DNA of 64,000 nt from Sphingomonas kyeonggiensis (GCF_030812785.1 NZ_JAUSTJ010000001.1:1178001-1242000); one strand, 5' to 3'. Shown: positions 35,363-44,257, counted from the first letter of the stretch. The notes: a model not told the origin generated them from the sequence alone. Program-made: numbers and translations.

Positions 35363-36742
35363 TTGCGACTCTGGGCGCTGTCGATGGGGATGCTTGTGGC
35401 GGCTGCCAGTCCGGCGGCGGCGCGCGACACCCTTGTCCATGATCAGCAGGAATATACAGCGGCGGCGAAGGCGCTGGCGCCGGGCGACCGCATCGTCCTG
35501 GCCAATGGCGAATGGCGCGATTTCGCGGTGCGCTTCTCGGGTGCCGGCACGCAGGACAAGCCGATCACGCTGACCGCCGAGACGCCGGGCAAGGTGATCC
35601 TGACCGGTGCCTCGAGCCTGCGCATGGCGGGCAACTGGCTGGTCGTCTCGAACCTGGTCTTCAAGGACGGGCACGGCACTGGCGAGGATTTGATCGCCTT
35701 TCGCTACGACACCAGGCGCTGGGCCGAGAATTCGCGCCTGACCGGCGTGGTGGTCGACGGCTATGGCGCGCCGACCGCGGCGAAGACCGATCACTGGGTG
35801 TCGCTCTACGGGCAGAACAACCGGGTCGATCACTCGCAGTTCTTCGGCAAGGCGCATGGCGGCGCGATGCTCGTCGTGGTCCGCGCCTCCTATGGCCCGA
35901 GCGAGAACCATCACCGGATCGACCACAATTATTTCGGCCCGCGGCCTCCCTTGGGGGAAAATGGCGGCGAGACGATCCGCATCGGCACCAGCCAGGAATC
36001 GCAAAGCGACTCCTTCACGGTGGTCGAGGACAATTATTTCGAGCGTTGCGACGGCGAGGTCGAGATCGTCTCGATCAAGTCCGGCAGGAACATCCTCCGC
36101 CGCAACACCGTGGTCGAGAGCCAGGGCGCGTTCGTGATGCGCCACGGCCATGGCAACCGGATCGAGGACAATGTGTTCTTCGGCAATGGCGTGAAGCGCA
36201 CCGGCGGCATCCGGGTGATCAACAAGCACCAGGTCGTCCGCAACAATTACATCGAAGGCGTGACTGGCGAGGGGCCGTACAGCGCGATCACGCTGATGAA
36301 CGGCGTGCCCAACTCGCCGCTCAACCGCTATGTCCAGGTCGAGGATGCGCTGATCGAGCGCAACAGCGTGATCGATGCCAACACCGTGACGCTGGGCAAT
36401 GGCGCGGACCAGGAGCTGTCGCTGGCGCCGATCTCGACGCGCTTCGTCGGCAACCTGTTCGTCAACCAGAAGCGCGGCGATCCGTTCGTCGCCAAGTCGG
36501 ACATCGCCGGGATCAGCTTCAGCGGCAATGTCATGTCCGTGACCGGACCCGCCACCCTGCCCATCGCGATGGACCGCCGAGCGGTGACGCTCGAGCGCGC
36601 CGCCAACGGCCTGCTCTATCCGACCGATCCGGTGCTGGCGAAGGTCGGTGCCGATCGCACGCTCAAGCCCATCACGCGCGAGGAGACGGGTGTCTCCTGG
36701 TACGCCAAGCCTGCGGCCTCGCCGCATCCGGGAAGCAATTGA
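35363..36742 (+). CDS. PL6 alginate lyase (chondroitinase B-like)
   Basis: A 459-residue exported polysaccharide lyase. The signal peptide (MRLWALSMGMLVAAASPAAA) is followed by a right-handed parallel beta-helix. The family 6 blocks are clear: NHHRIDHNYFG, NGGETIRIGTS, EVEIVSIKSGRN with the catalytic lysine, and GAFVMRHGHGN with the catalytic arginine. It cleaves alginate by beta-elimination in the periplasm or outside the cell; PL6 enzymes usually prefer MG or polyM blocks, which cannot be told here. I chose the TTG at 35363, as GGGGAGGA lies just upstream and the signal peptide starts there. Its TGA overlaps the next ATG by one base. Confidence 0.93.
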   Translation: MRLWALSMGMLVAAASPAAARDTLVHDQQEYTAAAKALAPGDRIVLANGEWRDFAVRFSGAGTQDKPITLTAETPGKVILTGASSLRMAGNWLVVSNLVFKDGHGTGEDLIAFRYDTRRWAENSRLTGVVVDGYGAPTAAKTDHWVSLYGQNNRVDHSQFFGKAHGGAMLVVVRASYGPSENHHRIDHNYFGPRPPLGENGGETIRIGTSQESQSDSFTVVEDNYFERCDGEVEIVSIKSGRNILRRNTVVESQGAFVMRHGHGNRIEDNVFFGNGVKRTGGIRVINKHQVVRNNYIEGVTGEGPYSAITLMNGVPNSPLNRYVQVEDALIERNSVIDANTVTLGNGADQELSLAPISTRFVGNLFVNQKRGDPFVAKSDIAGISFSGNVMSVTGPATLPIAMDRRAVTLERAANGLLYPTDPVLAKVGADRTLKPITREETGVSWYAKPAASPHPGSN

Positions 36743-38937
36743 TGACTCGTTTCGCGTTTCTCCTCGCCGGTACCACTCTGCTCGCCACGCCTGCGATGGC
36801 GCAGACCGCGCCGGGTACCCAGCCGACCTTGTTCCGCGCCCCCGAGATGGCGGCCACGGCCAAGGAAGCCACCGCATATCCGCTGTTCAGCGCCGAGCTG
36901 AAGCGGGTACGCCGCGAAGTCGACAAGGCGATCAAGGCCGGCGTGGTCGTGCCGGTGCCGAAGGATCCGGGCGGCGGCTATACGCATGAGCAGCACAAGC
37001 GGAACTACACCGCCATCTATGGCGCCGGCTTGCTGTTCCGGATCACCGGCGAGCAGCGCTATGCCGATTTCGCCAAGGCGGAACTGCTCGAGTACGCCAA
37101 GCTCTACCCGACGCTGGGCAATCATCCGGCGGCGAGCGACCAGCGCCCCGGTCGCCTGTTCTGGCAGAGCCTTAACGACGCGGTGTGGGCGGTCTATGCC
37201 GTGCAGGGCTATGACGCGATCCGGGAGTCGCTGAGTGCCGCCGATCGCGCGACGATCGACGACAAGGTGTTCCGCCCGATGGCGAGCTTCCTCTCGGCCG
37301 GCCAGGCCGAGGAGTTCGACCAGATCCACAACCATGCCACCTGGGCCTGCGCCGCAGTGGGCATGATCGGCTATACGCTGCGCGACAAGGACTTTGTCGA
37401 GGTGGCGCTGAAGGGCCTGAAGCGCGATGGCAAGTTCGGCTTCCTGGCGCAGATCGACCAGCTCTTCTCGCCCGACGGCTATTATGTCGAAGGGCCGTAC
37501 TACCAACGCTACGCGATGCTGCCCTTCGTGCTGTTCGCGCGCTTCATCGACGCGAACCAGCCCGAGCAGAAGATCTTCCAGCACCGGAGTGGCGTGCTGC
37601 TCAAGGCGATCCGGACCTCGATCCAGACGACCTATGATGGCTTCTTCTTCCCGTTCAACGACGCGATGCCGGACAAGAGCCTGAAGACCGACGAGCTCTA
37701 TCAGTCGGTGGCGATCGGCTATGAAGTGACCAAGGATCCGGCTTTGCTTTCGATCGCCAAATGGCAGGGCCGCACCGTGCTGACGCCCGATGGCCTGATG
37801 GTCGCCAAGGACCTGGCGGCCGGCAAGGCCCAGCCTTTCCCCTTCGCCTCGCAGTTCCTGAGCGACGGGCCGAAGGGCGAGATGGGCGGGCTGGCGATCA
37901 TGCGCTCGGGGCCCACCGACACCGACCAGGTGCTCGTCGCCAAGAATGCCGCGATGGGCATGGGGCATGGCCATTTCGACAAGCTCAACTGGATCCTCTA
38001 CGACAACGGCCACGCCATCGTGACCGATTATGGCGCGGCGCGCTTCCTCAATGTCGAGAGCAAGGACGGCGGGCGCTACCTCAAGGAAAACGAGAGCTGG
38101 GCGAAGCAGACCGTCGCCCACAACACGCTGGTGGTGAACGAGACCAGCAATTTCGGCGGCAAGTGGAAGGTGGGCGACAAGCTCGCGCCGAAGCAGCTGT
38201 TCTGGGCGAGCACGCCGCAGGCCACGGTGAGCACCGCCGAGATGGTGGGGGCCTATCCGGGGGTGCGCTATCGCCGCACGCTGATCCAGCTGCCGGTCGA
38301 CGGCACCGAGAGCCCGATGGTCGTCGACCTGCTCGACGTGACCGGCGACAAGCCCGCCACCTATGACCTGCCGCTGCACTATGCCGGGCAGATCACCAAG
38401 ATCGACTTCCCGCTCCAGTCGAACGTCGCGGAGCGGCCGGTGCTGGGCAAGGCCAATGGCTATCAGCACATCTGGGTGGATGCGACCGGCACGCCGAGTG
38501 CGGACAAGGGCGCGATCACCTGGATCAACGACAACCGCTTCTACACCTATCGGATGATCGCGCCGACGGGTGCCAGCGTGATCCTGGGCGAGAGCGGGGC
38601 GAACGATCCCAAGTTCAACCTGCGCCGCGAGCCGCTGCTGATCGAGCGCGTCACGAATGCGACCAGTGCCCAGTTCGTCAACCTGCTCGAGCCGCATGGC
38701 AATTACGATGCGGGCGAGGAGAAGACGACCGCCAGCAACAGCCGGGTGAAGGGCTTCACCTATGTCCGCACCGGCGATGCCGATGTGGTGACGATCAGGC
38801 TGGCCGATGGCCGCAGCATCACGCTCGCCATCGCCTTCTCCGCCGATGCCGCCGCAGCACACTCGGCCACGGTCGATGGCCGGAAGCTCGACTGGAAGGG
38901 CCATTTCGCGCGCTTCGATGCGGGCAAGGGAAACTGA
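36742..38937 (+). CDS. PL17 oligoalginate lyase (heparinase II/III-like)
   Basis: A 731-residue exported exolyase that releases 4-deoxy-L-erythro-5-hexoseulose uronate (DEH) from alginate oligomers. The signal peptide ends at AMAQTA. An N-terminal (alpha/alpha) toroid contains QIHNHATWACAAVG and the catalytic tyrosine segment YVEGPYYQRYAMLP. The C-terminal heparinase II/III beta-sandwich domain opens with GHGHFDKLNWILYDNG, with zinc-binding histidines expected. Length and order match Alg17-type enzymes. It is translated from an ATG overlapping the PL6 stop, so polymer and oligomer cutting are coupled. The signal peptide places monomer release in the periplasm. Confidence 0.93.
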   Translation: MTRFAFLLAGTTLLATPAMAQTAPGTQPTLFRAPEMAATAKEATAYPLFSAELKRVRREVDKAIKAGVVVPVPKDPGGGYTHEQHKRNYTAIYGAGLLFRITGEQRYADFAKAELLEYAKLYPTLGNHPAASDQRPGRLFWQSLNDAVWAVYAVQGYDAIRESLSAADRATIDDKVFRPMASFLSAGQAEEFDQIHNHATWACAAVGMIGYTLRDKDFVEVALKGLKRDGKFGFLAQIDQLFSPDGYYVEGPYYQRYAMLPFVLFARFIDANQPEQKIFQHRSGVLLKAIRTSIQTTYDGFFFPFNDAMPDKSLKTDELYQSVAIGYEVTKDPALLSIAKWQGRTVLTPDGLMVAKDLAAGKAQPFPFASQFLSDGPKGEMGGLAIMRSGPTDTDQVLVAKNAAMGMGHGHFDKLNWILYDNGHAIVTDYGAARFLNVESKDGGRYLKENESWAKQTVAHNTLVVNETSNFGGKWKVGDKLAPKQLFWASTPQATVSTAEMVGAYPGVRYRRTLIQLPVDGTESPMVVDLLDVTGDKPATYDLPLHYAGQITKIDFPLQSNVAERPVLGKANGYQHIWVDATGTPSADKGAITWINDNRFYTYRMIAPTGASVILGESGANDPKFNLRREPLLIERVTNATSAQFVNLLEPHGNYDAGEEKTTASNSRVKGFTYVRTGDADVVTIRLADGRSITLAIAFSADAAAAHSATVDGRKLDWKGHFARFDAGKGN

Positions 38938-38941
38938 GCCG

Positions 38942-40234
38942 ATGACCAGGGTCAAAGGGCTTCGCTGGTTCGTCATCGGCCTGATCGGGCTGGTCACCGT
39001 CATCAACTATATCGATCGCAACGCGCTCGCCGTGATGTGGCCGGCCGTCTCCAAGGACATCGGCGCGGACAAGGCGGATTATGCCCTACTCGTGACCATG
39101 TTCATGGTCGCCTATGCGTTCGGCCAGTCGCTGTTCGGCAAGCTGCTCGACCGGATCGGCACGCGGATCGGCTTCGTCATCGCGATCGCGGTGTGGTCGG
39201 TGTCGATCGGCGCGCATGCGCTGGTCCGCTCGCTGGGCATGCTGATCGGCCTGCGCGTCACGCTGGGCGTAGCCGAGGCGGGCAACTGGCCCGGCGCGGT
39301 CAAGGCCAATGCCCTTTGGTTCCCGCCGCAGGAGCGCGCCTTCGCCCAGGGCATCTTCAACGCCGGTGCGGCGATCGGCGCGATCATCGCGGCGCCTGCG
39401 GTGGCGGCGCTCTACGGCTCGTTCGGCTGGCGGACGACCTTCGTGCTGGTCGGCGTGCTTGGCTTTGTCTGGCTGATCCCCTGGCTGTTCGTCTACCGCG
39501 CCGATCCCGATCGCCATCCCTGGCTGAGCGACGAGGAACGCGCCCATATCAATGCGCGCCCCGCCACCGCGGACGCGTCGGAGAGCGAAGCGCCGGCGCC
39601 CGGCATGCTCGAGCTGCTGCGCTATCGCCAGAGCTGGGCGATCCTGCTCAGCCGCTTCTTCCTCGATCCGGTCTGGTGGCTGTTCGTCTCCTGGCTGCCG
39701 ATCTACCTGGCCGAGACCTTCCATTTCGACGTGAAGCAGATCGGCATGTTCGGCTGGGTGCCGTTCGTCGGCGCGATGCTCGGCAGCCTGGGTGGCGGCT
39801 GGTTCTCCGGCGTGCTGATCGCCCGGGGCTGGGACGCGCTGGCGGCGCGCAAGCTCGCCATCGCCATCGGCTGCGTGATCATGCTGCCGGCGCTGCTGCT
39901 CACCGCGCAAGCTTCGACGCCGCTTAGCGCCGTGCTGCTGATCGCAGTGATCCTGTTCGGCTTCCAGGTGGCGATCAACAACATCCAGACCATGCCGGGC
40001 GACTATTTCGCCGGCGGCGCGGTCGGCAGCCTCGCGGGCATCAGCGGCACCGCCGCGGTCGCCGGCACGCTGATCACCACCTGGCTCGTGCCGGTGATGA
40101 CCACCCAGGGCTATGCGCCGATCTTCGCGCTGGCCGCGGCGATCGTCCCGCTCGCGCTCCTCTCCATCCTGCTCCTCGGCCGCGGACTTCCGCGCGCCGC
40201 GGGCACTACCTCCCCAGAACGGAATCCAGCATGA
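38942..40234 (+). CDS. MFS transporter, anion:cation symporter (ExuT-like)
   Basis: A 430-residue, 12-helix inner membrane carrier of the ACS family that includes hexuronate transporters. Seen are the signature NYIDRNALAVMWPAVSKDIG in helix 1, KLLDRIGTRIGF in the loop between helices 2 and 3, and ITLGVAEAGNWPGAVKANALWFP-type helix 4-5 residues. Because PL17 acts in the periplasm, the likely substrate is the monomer DEH (inference). I chose the ATG at 38942, five bases past the PL17 stop. Its end overlaps the SDR gene as ATGA. Confidence 0.9.
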   Translation: MTRVKGLRWFVIGLIGLVTVINYIDRNALAVMWPAVSKDIGADKADYALLVTMFMVAYAFGQSLFGKLLDRIGTRIGFVIAIAVWSVSIGAHALVRSLGMLIGLRVTLGVAEAGNWPGAVKANALWFPPQERAFAQGIFNAGAAIGAIIAAPAVAALYGSFGWRTTFVLVGVLGFVWLIPWLFVYRADPDRHPWLSDEERAHINARPATADASESEAPAPGMLELLRYRQSWAILLSRFFLDPVWWLFVSWLPIYLAETFHFDVKQIGMFGWVPFVGAMLGSLGGGWFSGVLIARGWDALAARKLAIAIGCVIMLPALLLTAQASTPLSAVLLIAVILFGFQVAINNIQTMPGDYFAGGAVGSLAGISGTAAVAGTLITTWLVPVMTTQGYAPIFALAAAIVPLALLSILLLGRGLPRAAGTTSPERNPA

Positions 40235-40983
40235 AATTGAAGGACAAGGTCGCCATCGTAACCGGCGGCGGGCGCGACATCGGCAAGTCGGTTTCGCTGC
40301 AGCTCGCAGCGGAAGGCGCCAAGGTCGCGGTGAACTATCGCAGCGACGAAGACGCGGCCAAGGCCACCGTCGCCGAGATCGAGGCCGCGGGCGGCACTGC
40401 GATCCTGGTCCAGGCCGACGTCACCAAGCCGGCCGAAGTCGCGCGGCTGGTCGAGGAGACCACCGCCGCGTTCGGCGAGCGGGTCGACGTGCTGGTCAAC
40501 GTCGCTGGCGGCATGGTCGCCCGCAAGACGCTGGCCGACATGGACGAGGCGTTTTTCGACCATGTCATGGAGCTCAACCTCAAGTCGACCTTCCTGGTCA
40601 CCAAGGCGGTGCTGCCGCATCTCGGCGAGGGCAGCGCGATCGTGAACCTGTCGTCGCTCGCCGGGCGCGACGGCGGCGGGCCGGGCGCGTCGATCTACGC
40701 CACCGCCAAGGGTGCGCTGATGACCTTCACCCGCAGCATGGCCAAGGAACTGGGCCCGCAGGGCATCCGGGTCAACGCGCTGTGCCCGGGCCTGATCGGC
40801 ACCAGCTTCCACGACACCTTCTCCAAGCCCGAGGGCCGCAAGGCGGTGGCCGGCAACACGCCGCTGCGCCGCGAGGGTCATCCGGACGAAGTGGCGTCGG
40901 CAGTCGTCTTCCTCGCTTCGAACGACGCCGCGTTCCTGACCGGCGTGAACATGGACATCAACGGCGGCCTCGCCTTCTCCTGA
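40231..40983 (+). CDS. SDR oxidoreductase, DEH reductase type
   Basis: A 250-residue short-chain dehydrogenase with TGGGRDIG (NAD(P) loop, residues 11-18), NVAGG, VNLSSLAG and catalytic Tyr156/Lys160 (YATAK). The best-fitting role is reduction of DEH to 2-keto-3-deoxygluconate (KDG), as done by the SDR enzymes A1-R and A1-R' of Sphingomonas sp. A1. That assignment rests on operon context and the TGGGRDIG variant. It is the fourth gene of the alginate operon; a second SDR function such as KduD cannot be excluded. The overlap with the transporter gene suggests coupling. Confidence 0.9.
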   Translation: MKLKDKVAIVTGGGRDIGKSVSLQLAAEGAKVAVNYRSDEDAAKATVAEIEAAGGTAILVQADVTKPAEVARLVEETTAAFGERVDVLVNVAGGMVARKTLADMDEAFFDHVMELNLKSTFLVTKAVLPHLGEGSAIVNLSSLAGRDGGGPGASIYATAKGALMTFTRSMAKELGPQGIRVNALCPGLIGTSFHDTFSKPEGRKAVAGNTPLRREGHPDEVASAVVFLASNDAAFLTGVNMDINGGLAFS

Positions 40984-41013
40984 GGGACGGAAGGCCGCAA
41001 CCTGGGAGGGATT

Positions 41014-41892
41014 ATGTTCAAGACTGCACTCACGCTGGCGGCCCTGCTCGCCGTACCGGGGGCGGCCTTCGCCCAGACTTCGGAGGCCCAGCCTCCGCTC
41101 GACAAGCGCGAGAAGCGGACCGATGCGCCGCCGATCTCCGCCTACAAGATCATCCTGGTCGGCGACTCGACCATGGCGCCGGGCAGCGGCTGGGCATCGG
41201 TGTTCTGCGCCTATCACGTCAAGTCGAACGTCGCCTGCCTCAACATGGGCCGCGGCGGCCGCTCGACCCGCAGCTACCGGGCCGAGGGCAGCTGGGACAT
41301 CGCGCTGGGGGAAGCCAAGGCGCCCGGCTATGCCAAGAAGTACGTCCTGATCCAGTTCGGCCATAACGACCAGTCGACCAAGGCCGAGCGCTGGACCGAC
41401 CTCAACACCGATTTCCAGTCGAACCTCAGGCAGATGGTGCTCGACGTCCGCGCCGCCGGCGCCGTGCCGGTGCTGGTCACGCCGCTGTCGCGCCGCGAGT
41501 TCCGCGGCGGCAAGCTCAACAACACGCTGGCCGCCTGGGCAGATGCGGTGCGCAAGATCGGCGTCGAGACCAAGGCGCCGGTGATCGAGCTGAACCGGGA
41601 CAGTGCGAAGGCGGTCGAGCAGCTCGGTGCGGTCGAAGCGATGAAGCTCGCCATGGCCGAGCCGCTTCCCGAGGAAGTCGCGGCAGGCAAGGCCGGCACC
41701 ACGCTGCGCCCGCGCCCGGCCCCGGAATCGCCGCCCGCCTCGACGCTTCCGAAGACCGGCCCGCGCGGCCGGATCGCCCCGAAGTTCGACTATACCCATG
41801 TCGGCGAAGGCGGCGCCAAGGTGTTCGCCAAGATCGTCGCCTATGACCTGGCCGTCGCCATTCCCGAATTGAGCAGCCAGCTGCTCCCCTGA
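41014..41892 (+). CDS. SGNH/GDSL esterase, rhamnogalacturonan acetylesterase-like
   Basis: A 292-residue exported esterase. The signal peptide ends at AAFAQTS. Family blocks are GDSTM (catalytic serine), NMGRGGRSTRSY, FGHNDQS and the late DYTHVG (catalytic aspartate/histidine). A proline-rich insert (about residues 228-255, RPRPAPESPPAS) interrupts the C-terminal part. The family removes acetyl groups from pectin; in an alginate operon the natural guess is O-acetylated alginate (inference). GGGAGGGATT precedes the ATG. A terminator follows, marking the operon end. Confidence 0.88.
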   Translation: MFKTALTLAALLAVPGAAFAQTSEAQPPLDKREKRTDAPPISAYKIILVGDSTMAPGSGWASVFCAYHVKSNVACLNMGRGGRSTRSYRAEGSWDIALGEAKAPGYAKKYVLIQFGHNDQSTKAERWTDLNTDFQSNLRQMVLDVRAAGAVPVLVTPLSRREFRGGKLNNTLAAWADAVRKIGVETKAPVIELNRDSAKAVEQLGAVEAMKLAMAEPLPEEVAAGKAGTTLRPRPAPESPPASTLPKTGPRGRIAPKFDYTHVGEGGAKVFAKIVAYDLAVAIPELSSQLLP

Positions 41893-41903
41893 GCTCCGTC
41901 CCT

Positions 41904-41943
41904 GGAGGTGCGGTTCGACTCCCTCGGCCGCGCCTCCTTTTTT
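41904..41943 (+). terminator. Rho-independent terminator ending the alginate operon
   Basis: Stem GGAGGTGCGG / CCGCGCCTCC followed by six T residues, 11 bases after the esterase stop. Confidence 0.82.
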
Positions 41944-41971
41944 ATTCGGCCGCACCGCTCTAACGGAGCGC

Positions 41972-42745
41972 ATGCATCTGACCCCCGACATCCTTGCCTT
42001 CCTCGTCTCCATGGCGCTGCTCGCCGGCACGATCGACGCGATGGCGGGCGGGGGCGGGCTGATCTCGATCCCCGCGCTGATGGCCGTGGGCATCCCGCCG
42101 GTCTCGGCGATCGCCACCAACAAGCTGCAGAGCGCCTGCGGCACCGCCTCGGCGGTGTTCGCCTATGCCCGGGCCGGCCATGTCGACTGGCGCCGCTTCG
42201 CGCTGCCGGCGCTCGGTGCCTTCCTCGGCGCGGCGGCGGGGGCGACCACGCTGCAATTCATCGACCCCGGCTTCCTCGCCGCCTTCGTGCCGGTGCTGCT
42301 GATCCTGATGGGGCTCTATTTCCTGCTCGCCCCCAAGATGAGCGAGGCGGACCGCCATGCCCGGATCGGCACGATCGGCCTGACGCTGATCGTCTCCGGC
42401 ATCGGCTTTTATGACGGCTTCTTCGGACCGGGCACCGGATCCTTCCTGACCACCGTGCTGGTCGCGCTCGCCGGGCTCGGGCTGGTGCGGGCGATCGGCA
42501 ATGCCAAGTTCCTCAACCTCTCGACCAACATCGCCGGGGTGCTGGCGATGGTCGCCGGCGGCAAGATGCTGTGGGGCCTGGCCATCGCGATGGCCGCGGC
42601 GAACATCGTCGGCAACCAGATCGGCGCGCGGCTGGCGATCCGCTTCGGCGGGCGCGGGGTGCGGCCGCTCCTGGTGCTGCTCTCGGTGGCGCTGACCGCG
42701 AAGCTGCTGGCCGATCCGAAGAATCCGATCTGGGGCTGGTTCTGA
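41972..42745 (+). CDS. TSUP-family (TauE/SafE) membrane permease
   Basis: A 257-residue inner membrane protein with about eight helices. The paired TSUP repeats are GTIDAMAGGGGLISIPALMAVGIPP in the first half and GFYDGFFGPGTGSFL in the second half, each followed by the N-K-x-x-N-type helix (ATNKLQSACG; KFLNLSTN). Members export or import sulfite, sulfoacetate or other organic anions. It lies after the alginate operon terminator and may be unrelated; the substrate is unknown. The 418 bases that follow hold only repeats. Confidence 0.9.
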   Translation: MHLTPDILAFLVSMALLAGTIDAMAGGGGLISIPALMAVGIPPVSAIATNKLQSACGTASAVFAYARAGHVDWRRFALPALGAFLGAAAGATTLQFIDPGFLAAFVPVLLILMGLYFLLAPKMSEADRHARIGTIGLTLIVSGIGFYDGFFGPGTGSFLTTVLVALAGLGLVRAIGNAKFLNLSTNIAGVLAMVAGGKMLWGLAIAMAAANIVGNQIGARLAIRFGGRGVRPLLVLLSVALTAKLLADPKNPIWGWF

Positions 42746-42767
42746 GCTTCCTATGCCGCTGGCGGCG

Positions 42768-42925
42768 CGACTCGTGGAAGTTCACTAAGTTCATCCCCAG
42801 CACGGGTTCTTGCCGGGCCTGAATTGACACGGTTGCCGCGAATGCGCGCCATCTCGCAACATTGCTGCGCGGGCGAGGTCCTATCTTTCCTACGGTTGAA
42901 AGAGCGGCCGGGTGGTGACCCGGCC
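42768..42925 (-). repeat. Dispersed intergenic repeat, copy C
   Basis: Read on the minus strand it runs from a perfect hairpin (GGCCGGGT-CACC-ACCCGGCC) through GGCCGCTCTTTCA, GTAGGAAAGATAGGA, CGCGCAGCAATGTTGCGAGATG and AAGAACCCG to GAACTTAGTGAACTTCCACGAG. It matches copy A over nearly all of its length, in the opposite genomic orientation. Confidence 0.75.
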
Positions 42926-42996
42926 AGGGGAGTGCAGCAGGCGGAATCCTATTTTGCAAGCTGGCCCTCCCAGAGGGAGCGCTTTCCTTCCTTCTT

Positions 42997-43140
42997 CGTC
43001 ACCCCGGCCCCCTCGGCTGCCTGCAAGGCAGGCGCTCAGGACAAGCTTGTGCCGGGGTCCACCAAGCCGCACCGGATGCGCTCGAACCTCTTGCGCATGG
43101 CTCGCCTCCCGGTGGACCCCGGAACAAGTCCGGGGTGACG
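42997..43140. repeat. Nested palindromic repeat
   Basis: The outer arms CGTCACCCCGG...CTTGTGCCGGGGTCCACC and GGTGGACCCCGGAACAAGTCCGGGGTGACG pair with each other. The left arm is interrupted by about 32 bases that contain a second small palindrome, CTGCCTGCAAGGCAG. A CCCCGGA/TCCGGGG hairpin (43117-43135) and a T-run at 43148-43154 could terminate transcription from the TSUP side. Confidence 0.7.
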
Positions 43141-43163
43141 GTTTGGGGTTTTTTTGGGCGCCC

Positions 43164-44198
43164 TCAGCGCTTCACATCCACCCCTTCGCCCGAGAAGCCC
43201 TCCACATCTGCCCGCGCGAACAGCGCCATGTCCCCCGGCACGCTGTGCTTGAGGCAGGCCAGCGCCAGCCCGAGTTCCGCGACGCGGGAAACATCCGCGC
43301 CCTCGAGCAGGCCGTGCAGCACCCCCGCCGCAAAGGCGTCGCCGCCGCCGATCCGGTCGACGATGCCCGGCATCGCGACCTCGGGCGTCTGGAAGCCGGC
43401 CTCGGGCGTGTCGATGCGCGCGGCGAGGCGGTGGCAGTCGCTGGTCTCGACCTCGCGGGCGGTGGAGGCGATCCATTTGAGGTTGGGGAAGGCGGCGAAG
43501 CCGGCCAGCGCCGCCTCGCGCCGCCGCGCCGCGCCATCGCCGGAGAAGGGCTGGCCGAGCAGCAGCGCCATGTCGCGGTGGTTGGCGAAGAACAGGTCGG
43601 CCTGGCGGACCAGTCCGGTGAGGATCGCACGGGGATCGCTGTCCCAGCTCTCCCACAGCGCCGGCCGGTAATTGCCGTCGAAGGAGATGCGCATGCCGAG
43701 GGCGCGGGCGGCGGCCACCGCATTGTGCGTCGCCAGCGCGAGATCGGGGCCGAGCGCGGGCGTGATGCCGGAGACATGGAGCCATTCGGCGCCGGCGAAT
43801 GCCGCGGACCAGTCGAAGCCGGACCAGTCCTGCGTCGCGAAGGCGCTGCCGGCGCGGTCGTAGAGGATCTCCGAGGCGCGCAGCGATGCGCCGGGGGCGA
43901 GGAAGTACAGGCCCTGGCGGCCGGGCGCGCGGAAGCTGCGCGACAGGTCGACGCCCGCGGCGGCAAGCGCGCGCCACGCGCCGTCGCCCAGGCCATTGGC
44001 GGGGATCGCCGAGACCATCGCCGCGCGGTGACCGAGCGTGGCGAGCGCCGCCATCACATTGGCCTCCGCCCCGCCGACATGGAGATCGAGGCTGGCCGCC
44101 TGGGGCAGCTGGACCTTTCCTTGCGTCGCCAGGCGGGTGAGCACCTCGCCGAAACCGATGATCCGCGCTGGTCCACAGCTGGCTAGTCCGGTTGCCAT
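43164..44198 (-). CDS. kdgK: 2-dehydro-3-deoxygluconokinase
   Basis: A 344-residue PfkB-family kinase that makes 2-keto-3-deoxy-6-phosphogluconate (KDPG) from KDG. Seen are IIGFGEVLTRL at the N-terminus, the substrate-side LHVGGAEANVMAALATLG, and the C-terminal DRIGGGDAFAAG with catalytic Asp287. It is the step after the SDR in alginate breakdown. I chose the ATG at 44198, preceded by GGAGAGGATTGG. It is divergent from the large TonB receptor, and the shared promoter region holds two operator-like half-sites. KDPG aldolase is not in the window. Confidence 0.92.
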   Translation of the reverse strand: MATGLASCGPARIIGFGEVLTRLATQGKVQLPQAASLDLHVGGAEANVMAALATLGHRAAMVSAIPANGLGDGAWRALAAAGVDLSRSFRAPGRQGLYFLAPGASLRASEILYDRAGSAFATQDWSGFDWSAAFAGAEWLHVSGITPALGPDLALATHNAVAAARALGMRISFDGNYRPALWESWDSDPRAILTGLVRQADLFFANHRDMALLLGQPFSGDGAARRREAALAGFAAFPNLKWIASTAREVETSDCHRLAARIDTPEAGFQTPEVAMPGIVDRIGGGDAFAAGVLHGLLEGADVSRVAELGLALACLKHSVPGDMALFARADVEGFSGEGVDVKR

Positions 44199-44228
44199 CC
44201 AATCCTCTCCTCTGGTTTTGCTGCGCCG

Positions 44229-44257
44229 CATTAATCGGATTGGAGAATTGGTATCAA
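44229..44257 (-). promoter_or_regulatory. Candidate kdgK promoter
   Basis: Minus-strand TTGATA (44252-44257) and TTAATG (44229-44234) have 17-base spacing. The -35 box lies inside the operator half-site at 44245-44258. Confidence 0.5.

Noticed and set aside
35512..38937. A 1141-codon frame that seems to join two proteins
   Set aside because: The first part is out of frame with the PL6 gene and is noise. The real gene starts at the ATG at 36742 with a signal peptide, directly at the PL6 stop.
41904..41943. GGTTCGACTCC looked like a tRNA T-arm
   Set aside because: The flanking bases do not form the T-stem or the rest of a cloverleaf. The segment is the loop of a terminator hairpin followed by a T-run.
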